NCBI GenBank assembly: GCA_018814945.1
Contig: JAHIYT010000125.1
Coordinates: 1-8,959 of the forward strand
DNA length: 8,959 bases
Source of the DNA: Patescibacteria group bacterium
GTDB taxonomy: Bacteria; Patescibacteriota; Gracilibacteria; UM-FILTER-43-11
Direction of reading: 5' to 3'
Shown: positions 1-5,252 of the stretch, piece after piece
Layout of the letters: each line of letters begins with the position of its first letter
How positions within the stretch are numbered: position 1 is the stretch's first letter
Notes under the pieces: model-generated
The model's database searches: none
The model's input: only the letters and a program-made list of their open reading frames with translations
Told to the model about the DNA's origin: nothing
Position numbers and translations under genes: made by a program

Positions 1-1078
1 ATCTTTCTCCCACCTTATAAACCACTTTATCTACATCTAATCCATCCAAAAACTCTTTATGAGTTGTAGTAATAAATGTTTGAGTGCCCTTTATGGCTTC
101 AAATAGGTATTTTTGGCGTACTTCATCAAGTTCCGAAAACACATCATCTAGTAGCAATACTGGTTTTTCACCCGTCTTTTCTTCAATTAACTGAATTTCT
201 GCAAATTTGAGGGCGAGCACTAAGCTCCTCCACTCCCCACGGGAGGCAAAATACACCATATCGTGCCTATTTATCATAAACTGTAGATCGTCACGATGTG
301 GGCCAAGTTGAGTTGTGCCACTTACAATGTCTCTATCAATATTCTCGGTTATTTTCATGAGTAAGTCATGCCCGTCTTGGATATCACCAATATTAGATTG
401 ATAGATAATCTGAAGATCGTCTTCGGTCTGAGAAATAGATTTATATAGACTTTTTACTAGTGTCTGCAATTGGATTATGAGATCAGCCCTTCTGTTGGTT
501 ATATAAAGACCAAAATCAGCTATTTGCTCATCCCAAAACACAAGTTCATTTTTACTCGAATCCCCTTCTCTAATCTTTTTAAGTAAAGCGTTTCTGTTTT
601 TAATAGATTCTTGATAGCGCATTAATTTGTCTAGATACTCATGGTCTAACTGTGAAAGTAATACATCCAAATAACGACGCCTTAAGCGTGGAGCAAAAGC
701 CATTTCGCTCAAATCATCCGGTGAAAAGAAAACAGCTTTAAGCAGGCCAATAAAATCTGAGCCCGACCTTTTAACTCCATTTACCTTTAACACCTTTTGA
801 GATGGCTCGCGAGTTACAATAATTTCTACTATTTTGGCATCCTCCCTATCCACAGAACACTCGATGCTGCAAAAATCCTCTTCAAAGCTAACTAAATCAA
901 GGTTTGTACGTGTCCTAAAGGACTTAGATAAAGCACAAAGATAGATCGCTTCGAGTAGATTAGTTTTTCCATGACCATTTGACCCAATAAATGCGAATAC
1001 ATCTTTTTCTTTATCAAATCTCAGCTCTAATGGCTTTAAATTGCGGAATCCTTTGATTTTTATGTAACTTATTCGCAT
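1..1078 (-). CDS. recF: DNA replication/repair protein RecF (3' end outside window)
   Basis: RecF is an SMC/ABC-like ATPase that binds gapped DNA and helps RecO/RecR load RecA during recombinational repair in the cytoplasm. I translated 359 codons by hand from the ATG at 1076-1078; the frame is still open at the window edge. Family members are about 350-380 residues, so only a few codons should be missing. The N-terminus (MRISYIKIKGFRNL) matches the family start. Walker A is GSNGHGKT at residues 32-39, Walker B plus acidic residues is LLLDDVFSELD at 308-318, and the H-loop is TTTH at 337-340. The ABC-signature region reads SRGEWRSLVLAL (279-290); most RecF proteins have Gln-Gln or similar where this one has Glu-Trp. 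The gene is divergent from the M23-SLH gene. There is no Shine-Dalgarno sequence; the bases before the ATG are a 12-bp tandem repeat. No in-frame ATG, GTG or TTG lies between this start and the upstream in-frame TAG. Confidence 0.95.
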   Translation of the reverse strand, partial: MRISYIKIKGFRNLKPLELRFDKEKDVFAFIGSNGHGKTNLLEAIYLCALSKSFRTRTNLDLVSFEEDFCSIECSVDREDAKIVEIIVTREPSQKVLKVNGVKRSGSDFIGLLKAVFFSPDDLSEMAFAPRLRRRYLDVLLSQLDHEYLDKLMRYQESIKNRNALLKKIREGDSSKNELVFWDEQIADFGLYITNRRADLIIQLQTLVKSLYKSISQTEDDLQIIYQSNIGDIQDGHDLLMKITENIDRDIVSGTTQLGPHRDDLQFMINRHDMVYFASRGEWRSLVLALKFAEIQLIEEKTGEKPVLLLDDVFSELDEVRQKYLFEAIKGTQTFITTTHKEFLDGLDVDKVVYKVGER

Positions 1079-1111
1079 TTGGGGATCGCATTGGGGATCG
1101 CATTGGGGATC
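1079..1111. repeat. 12-bp tandem repeat abutting the recF start
   Basis: About 2.7 exact copies of TTGGGGATCGCA (plus strand) lie at 1079-1090, 1091-1102 and 1103-1110, directly before the recF start codon. Read on the minus strand, each full unit carries ATGCGA, the same six bases that begin recF. The two extra ATGs are out of frame with recF (13 and 25 bases upstream) and open a short frame of about 25-30 codons that overlaps the recF start. Slippage duplication of the start region is a likely origin. Any effect on translation is inference. Confidence 0.85.
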
Positions 1112-1124
1112 ATATTGAATTACA

Positions 1125-1172
1125 TTAATCCATTCGATCTCCTATACGATCATCTATCCGAACGTCTATCCG
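1125..1172. repeat. degenerate 12-bp tandem array, four units
   Basis: Four successive 12-mers on the plus strand are TTAATCCATTCG, ATCTCCTATACG, ATCATCTATCCG and AACGTCTATCCG. They share a pattern close to ATCatCTATcCG and degrade toward recF. The array ends right before the -35 box of the M23-SLH gene and is separated by about 13 bp from the other 12-bp array. The units are too short for CRISPR repeats. They could be iterons, regulator sites or plain slippage products; the sequence alone does not decide. Confidence 0.6.
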
Positions 1173-1201
1173 TTGCTTTTTTAAGCAATATTTGCTATAA
1201 T
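1173..1201 (+). promoter_or_regulatory. sigma70-like promoter for the M23-SLH gene
   Basis: The -35 box TTGCTT (1173-1178) and the perfect -10 box TATAAT (1196-1201) are separated by the optimal 17 bp. Transcription would start near 1208, giving a leader of about 28 nt with no Shine-Dalgarno sequence. The -35 box is one arm of an inverted repeat, TTGCTT-TTTT-AAGCAA (1173-1188). A second one, TAAGA-TT-TCTTA (1204-1215), covers the predicted transcription start. Either could be an operator, but no regulator is visible nearby. Confidence 0.7.
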
Positions 1202-1235
1202 AATAAGATTTCTTAGACAAAATAAAAAGCAAAAA

Positions 1236-3497
1236 ATGCCAGGACCAAAAGGAATTAAATTTAGGATCAGTAAAGTTGGTAAAATAAAAGAGAGCAGAAT
1301 TCAAAAAAATAAATGGAAAAGCCTGTTCTTTTCACCTGAAGTAATTAAGTATTTTAAATATAGTGCTGTAGCAATCGTTACCATCGCTTTGATGGTAACA
1401 GTGTATTTTCATGAACAGGCTGGAGTTTGGTTTAAGGCAAGTGTACTTGAGGCCCCACAGCCATTTAATGGCACTGTACTTCCTATAAGTCAGGTGCCGG
1501 ATTGGACACATTGGTCCGGTGATCACTACACAACAAATTATTCTGCAATAAGCTCAAACTACTTGGTAAACTTACCAAACTATGACTTAAATAAACTACA
1601 ATTCTCAAACGACAGTCTTGTATGGGGTAATTCTGAGCATGATATTATACGTAATGCAAAAATTACTTATCCGGTTGTATATTTAGGTAATTATGAATTA
1701 GATCATCAGGAATATAGTGGTAGTCATCCGGCCATAGATATTAAAATGCCAGTAGGTACGCCCCTTCACGCAATAGCCAATGGTAAGGTTGTTAAGACCT
1801 CAATGCAATCAGATGGTTTCGGTCATCATGTAGTTATTCAGCATCCAAATGTGCCGGATCCTAAAAATGGAGGAACTACTACTCTGTACTCAAATTATGT
1901 GCACATGAGCGACATTAATGTATCTGAAGGACAGAATGTATTAAAAAGTGATATTATAGGAAAAAGTGGTAATACGGGAACATCAACAACCCCACATTTA
2001 CATTTTCAAATAGATACAGATTCAGCCCCATGGCATCCATATTGGCCATTTAGCTGGAGCGAATCACAAGCTGCAGGACTTAGCTTTTTTGAAGCTGTAA
2101 ATGCAGGACTTGGCATGGGAAATGCAAAACAAAATACAATAAACCCAATGAACTATGTCTACCAGTACCTTGGTTCTTACAGCATGGCCAGCAACACTTC
2201 TGGCGGGCTCGACAATAATTCAATTAACAGTGATAACAGCACTGATAATGAAGGTCAAACGGAGACTAATGATCAGGAAAACACGGAAACAAACTCACAA
2301 GATCCTGCAATCGAAGTCATAGAAAACCCAGTAAGTGAAGTTGATACCAGCTTATTTACATTCACACTAAGCGGTGCGCCAACAAGTTTTATAAATAATG
2401 GTGTTAGTATTACAGCTCAAATCTCCCCCGCTGATCTAAACAGAATGTCGAATAATGATGAAATAAAGGTAGAAATTGAAGGGGTTGGAACTGTTTCAAA
2501 AAAGACATTCACAAAATCTGATTTCAACAACAATGCGATTAAAATATCAGTTAATAGTTCTCAAACCGGAATATCAAACGTAGTGGTTGGAAAAAGCAAT
2601 CACCAAGTTAATTTTATAGATAAAGTTAATAGCGTGGTTTCATTCGATATAGATACAGATGGACGTTTCCAGGAAAATATAGTTGAAGTAATAAAGATTG
2701 TAGGAGTGGATAGTGAAGGAAATAAAACCCCTGTAGTTAATTTCAGTGGCACAGTTTCAGTTACTCTAAAAGAAGGTAGTGCGACAATAATCCCAGATAG
2801 GATTGCGGTTAATGACTTTGTAAATGGTGAAGCAACGGTAAGGATTACAGTGCCTGCTGATCAAAAATCAATCATAGTTCGAGCACAAAACGGAGCACTA
2901 GTAGGTGAAAGTGAAAGAATTACAGCGGAGGACAAAACAATATTTACAGATGTACCTCGCGGTCATTCAAATTACGATGCTATAAAATATTTAAGCGATA
3001 ACAATGTTATTGGTGGATACAGCGACGGAACATTTAAACCGGATAATACAGTTAATCGTGTAGAGGCATTAAAGATGTTAATGCTTGCATTCAACGTAGA
3101 AGCAGGACCAAATAGTGAACTTACTTTTACTGATGCAGATAGCGGGGCTTGGTATGCAACAACCCTTGCTACAGCAGTAGCAAAAGGAATAGTAAAAGGT
3201 TATGACGACGGAACATTTAAACCAGGTAACACAGTAAATAAAGCTGAGTATCTAAAAATGATATTTGAAACAAATAACATTGAATTAACTGACTCAATTT
3301 CCGCAAATCCATACGCCGATGTACCAAAAGACGCTTGGTATGCACCTTATGCATATTTAACAAATAGAAAGAATCTGCTAGACGTTGCAAATAATATACT
3401 TGATCCGGCAAACGGCATGACAAGAGGAGACGTAGCAGAGACTATCTACCGTCTAAAATACGTTTTGGATAATAGCTTGGTGACTTATTCAAAATAA
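1236..3497 (+). CDS. membrane-anchored M23 peptidase with C-terminal SLH repeats
   Basis: Predicted extracellular zinc metallopeptidase of the M23 (LytM/lysostaphin-like) family, which cleaves peptidoglycan cross-bridges. Residues 1-36 are basic and probably cytoplasmic. One hydrophobic segment at about 40-58 looks like an uncleaved signal anchor. The M23 domain spans about 145-262: zinc ligands H164 and D168 (GSHPAID), further histidine H223 (YVHMS), and HLH at 254-256. A Ser/Thr/Asn/Asp/Glu-rich linker follows (about 318-365), then two probable beta-sandwich, Ig-like regions (about 370-470 and 470-565). Three S-layer-homology repeats sit at about 569-615, 630-680 and 692-742; the third has lost the GYxDGTFKP core. 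SLH domains usually bind secondary cell-wall polymers. The whole protein contains no cysteine. The ATG start directly precedes the basic N-tail and fits the promoter at 1173-1201; no Shine-Dalgarno is present. The catalytic set looks intact, so activity is likely but not proven. Confidence 0.9.
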   Translation: MPGPKGIKFRISKVGKIKESRIQKNKWKSLFFSPEVIKYFKYSAVAIVTIALMVTVYFHEQAGVWFKASVLEAPQPFNGTVLPISQVPDWTHWSGDHYTTNYSAISSNYLVNLPNYDLNKLQFSNDSLVWGNSEHDIIRNAKITYPVVYLGNYELDHQEYSGSHPAIDIKMPVGTPLHAIANGKVVKTSMQSDGFGHHVVIQHPNVPDPKNGGTTTLYSNYVHMSDINVSEGQNVLKSDIIGKSGNTGTSTTPHLHFQIDTDSAPWHPYWPFSWSESQAAGLSFFEAVNAGLGMGNAKQNTINPMNYVYQYLGSYSMASNTSGGLDNNSINSDNSTDNEGQTETNDQENTETNSQDPAIEVIENPVSEVDTSLFTFTLSGAPTSFINNGVSITAQISPADLNRMSNNDEIKVEIEGVGTVSKKTFTKSDFNNNAIKISVNSSQTGISNVVVGKSNHQVNFIDKVNSVVSFDIDTDGRFQENIVEVIKIVGVDSEGNKTPVVNFSGTVSVTLKEGSATIIPDRIAVNDFVNGEATVRITVPADQKSIIVRAQNGALVGESERITAEDKTIFTDVPRGHSNYDAIKYLSDNNVIGGYSDGTFKPDNTVNRVEALKMLMLAFNVEAGPNSELTFTDADSGAWYATTLATAVAKGIVKGYDDGTFKPGNTVNKAEYLKMIFETNNIELTDSISANPYADVPKDAWYAPYAYLTNRKNLLDVANNILDPANGMTRGDVAETIYRLKYVLDNSLVTYSK
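3024..3223 (+). repeat. exact 17-bp repeat pair inside SLH repeats 1 and 2
   Basis: GACGGAACATTTAAACC occurs at 3024-3040 and again at 3207-3223, a period of 183 bp, and encodes the DGTFKP core of SLH repeats 1 and 2. The flanking bases also resemble each other. This suggests a fairly recent internal duplication or gene conversion between the two repeats. The third SLH repeat does not share this sequence. Confidence 0.8.
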
Positions 3498-3511
3498 ATA
3501 GAGTAATTAGG

Positions 3512-3540
3512 AAAGTGCCATCTGAAGGAGGAGCTTTTTT
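3512..3540 (+). terminator. possible intrinsic terminator after the M23-SLH gene
   Basis: An imperfect hairpin can form between 3512-3523 and 3526-3537: 10 of 12 positions pair, two of them G-U, with two A-mismatches. It ends in a run of six T (3535-3540). It lies 14 bp after the stop codon and before the next promoter, where a terminator is expected. The 3' arm contains AAGGAGGAG, which resembles a strong Shine-Dalgarno site but precedes no convincing gene. Confidence 0.45.
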
Positions 3541-3554
3541 GAAGTTGTTATAAC

Positions 3555-3582
3555 TTGACATCTATATTTTAGAATGTATAAT
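3555..3582 (+). promoter_or_regulatory. near-perfect consensus promoter for the 216-residue orphan
   Basis: TTGACA (3555-3560) and TATAAT (3577-3582) are both perfect sigma70 consensus boxes, with a 16-bp spacer. The predicted start near 3589 leaves a leader of about 20 nt before the ATG at 3609, again without a Shine-Dalgarno site. This is the strongest promoter in the window and implies a well-transcribed gene. Confidence 0.8.
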
Positions 3583-3608
3583 AGCCTGGTATTTAATTTT
3601 AATTACAA

Positions 3609-4259
3609 ATGAAAGTTCCAAATTCCATAGCACCAATTACGGCGGCGGCAGCATTAGCATTTTCGCCTGCCGAAGGATTAGCAAACGACATTCCAAATGA
3701 TAATAACCAGGATGAATTTGTGCTTAGGCTCCAAAAGCACGAAGATTTTGAAGAGGATTACGTCCGTAGAGAATTACAAATGGCTATCGAAGCGATACAA
3801 GCTCTCCGAGAAGAGGTGGATACATGTGTAGTAAGTTCTGGAGGATATTATAGAGAGTGTGAATTAGGGGGACAAGCTTTGACTTGCTCTGCATCTACAT
3901 CTATAGGACTTGATGAAAATGAGCTAAGATGTTGGGGTGAATATGAAGGTCTGTATAAAACATGGGAACCAGAAATTTTAGTTACAACTAATACAAAAAC
4001 TAGAAGATACGGTAGAGATAAAGTGTCCTATTCCAGAAATACAGGAACTAGTCACTATTATCTATCAATATTAGATGCCTACCTAAAAACGAGAAAAGAA
4101 AGACCCGTTATAATAGCAGGAAGATCCTATGATAACCCCCACGATGCAGCCAGCAAAGAAAATATTAAATTATTCAGGGAACTCAGGAGAGAAGCTATTG
4201 CCCTCATAAAAAAGGTTAGATTAACGACCAAGAGAAAAACTACTTCCCAAGAGCCTTAA
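3609..4259 (+). CDS. unrecognised, probably exported four-cysteine protein
   Basis: I do not recognise a family for this 216-residue protein. Residues 1-26 look like a signal peptide, though with only one charged residue (K2) before an Ala-rich core; cleavage is plausible after GLA at about residue 25. Residues 35-70 are acidic, then amphipathic and helix-prone, possibly a short coiled coil. Four cysteines (73, 84, 93, 108) cluster in one Gly/Tyr/Glu-rich segment, enough for two disulfides in an extracytoplasmic domain. Residues 120-180 are polar and Tyr/Arg-rich. The C-terminal 35 residues are helix-prone and strongly basic. The start is the first ATG after a consensus promoter with a short leader. 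The last seven codons overlap antisense with the end of the amidohydrolase gene. It could act at the cell surface with the preceding envelope protein, but only proximity supports this. Confidence 0.75.
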   Translation: MKVPNSIAPITAAAALAFSPAEGLANDIPNDNNQDEFVLRLQKHEDFEEDYVRRELQMAIEAIQALREEVDTCVVSSGGYYRECELGGQALTCSASTSIGLDENELRCWGEYEGLYKTWEPEILVTTNTKTRRYGRDKVSYSRNTGTSHYYLSILDAYLKTRKERPVIIAGRSYDNPHDAASKENIKLFRELRREAIALIKKVRLTTKRKTTSQEP

Positions 4260-5208
4260 GTCCATTTGATGTAGCGATGTTTACAAGCTCATCTACTTCG
4301 TAGTATCTGCAGGCTTCTATTAAGAACTGCAGGTCTTTAAATAAATCACCATCAATAAATGGGCAAAAGTAATCATAAACATTATCTACGCCAAGGCATA
4401 CATTTATCCCCGCTTCAACCAACTGTGGCACAGGTGCGATTGAGTTATGAACCGGACCCATTTTATGACGTGGCTGTTGATTATCTATCATTGCACGTGG
4501 GCAGACGATAACGCTCATATCAGCCTCTTTAATTAGCTTAGCGGTCTCTTTTATGTATTCATCACTTTGAGCAGCCAGCGAGCAACAGTGGACTGCATTT
4601 ACCTTGCCCTGCATACCATGTTCTATAACCTTTTTAGCAAGAAGCTCAGAATCCTTTTCATCAGGGTCATTGTTTTGATCAATGTGAACATCAACCGTTT
4701 TGCCTAAGTCTTTTGCAATACCAAAAATATAATCTAAATGTTCAGCTTCATGCGGTCTATCGCGGGATGGAAGCCCACCAAGTACATCCACCATAGGGGC
4801 TGCTTTTTCAATCCATTTTTGAGCTTTTGGATTCATAGCCCCCTCAAGTACCTGTGAGCAGATTTGAATTTCTATTTGATCCTTATATTTATCTTTAACT
4901 TCGAGTGCAGCTTCAATACATTTCATTCCAACAGTGTTATCTACATCTATATTGGTTCTTGCGACTCTGCACCCTTGCCTAATCATATTTTCCGCACTAA
5001 TCGAAATGCGCTCTACAAGATTTTCATGAGTATAGCCTTCCTTAACTTTTTTCCATAAATCCCATTTAACTTCCATATGCTCGTTACACATTTCAAGAGT
5101 TTCGGGAGTAATTACATATGCCTTATCAAAATGTGCATGACAACAAACCGGACCACCTTTTTCCTCAATTTTTTGCTTTAATAGCTCTAATAAGTTCCAT
5201 TTTTGCAT
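4240..5208 (-). CDS. CodA-like metal-dependent amidohydrolase, barrel only
   Basis: This 322-residue protein resembles cytosine deaminase (CodA) and relatives in the amidohydrolase superfamily: metal-dependent TIM-barrel enzymes that hydrolyse C-N bonds of bases and related rings. Visible landmarks, compared from memory with E. coli CodA, are HAH at 24-26 (first metal ligands), Q119 near LEG (substrate-binding Gln), H175 in VDVHID, H207 in VHCC, and D275 in LGVDNVYD, which matches GHDDVFD. CodA has its catalytic Glu three residues after the third-strand His; here that position is Q178 (HIDQ). The protein starts only 23 residues before the HxH motif and stops after SNGLKALGK. It therefore lacks the beta-sandwich halves that flank the barrel in the roughly 427-residue CodA. 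The stop is TAG. It lies 42 bp downstream of the lyase gene on the same strand and is probably co-transcribed. The substrate is unknown; cytosine deamination should not be assumed. Confidence 0.8.
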   Translation of the reverse strand: MQKWNLLELLKQKIEEKGGPVCCHAHFDKAYVITPETLEMCNEHMEVKWDLWKKVKEGYTHENLVERISISAENMIRQGCRVARTNIDVDNTVGMKCIEAALEVKDKYKDQIEIQICSQVLEGAMNPKAQKWIEKAAPMVDVLGGLPSRDRPHEAEHLDYIFGIAKDLGKTVDVHIDQNNDPDEKDSELLAKKVIEHGMQGKVNAVHCCSLAAQSDEYIKETAKLIKEADMSVIVCPRAMIDNQQPRHKMGPVHNSIAPVPQLVEAGINVCLGVDNVYDYFCPFIDGDLFKDLQFLIEACRYYEVDELVNIATSNGLKALGK

Positions 5209-5230
5209 GATATTTATAGTATTTTAAAAA

Positions 5231-5252
5231 TGTAAATTGTGAATTGTAAATT
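5231..5252. repeat. short direct repeat in the lyase-amidohydrolase gap
   Basis: TGTAAATT occurs at 5231-5238 and 5245-5252, separated by GTGAAT; the second copy runs into the lyase stop codon. The gap is otherwise AT-rich with no terminator hairpin or clear promoter, which supports co-transcription of the two genes. The repeat may be only low-complexity sequence. Confidence 0.4.

Noticed and set aside
1079..1172. Repeats resembling a small CRISPR array
   Set aside because: Units are 12 bp, directly tandem and without unique spacers, and no cas genes are nearby.
1332..1526. Minus-strand open frame inside the M23-SLH gene
   Set aside because: It lies wholly within a convincing gene, has low-complexity composition, and has no promoter or recognisable motif; similar antisense frames at 3217-3423 and 8525-8767 were rejected for the same reason.
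3525..3553. Tiny gene after the AAGGAGGAG string (TTG start near 3539)
   Set aside because: The frame has only four codons before TAA, and the string forms part of a plausible terminator stem. No other gene in the window uses a Shine-Dalgarno site.
4240..5208. Amidohydrolase as a pseudogene truncated by a premature TAG
   Set aside because: The sequence after the TAG shows no continuing homology, and the N-terminal beta-sandwich is also absent, so a native barrel-only protein is more likely. This cannot be excluded without homologues.
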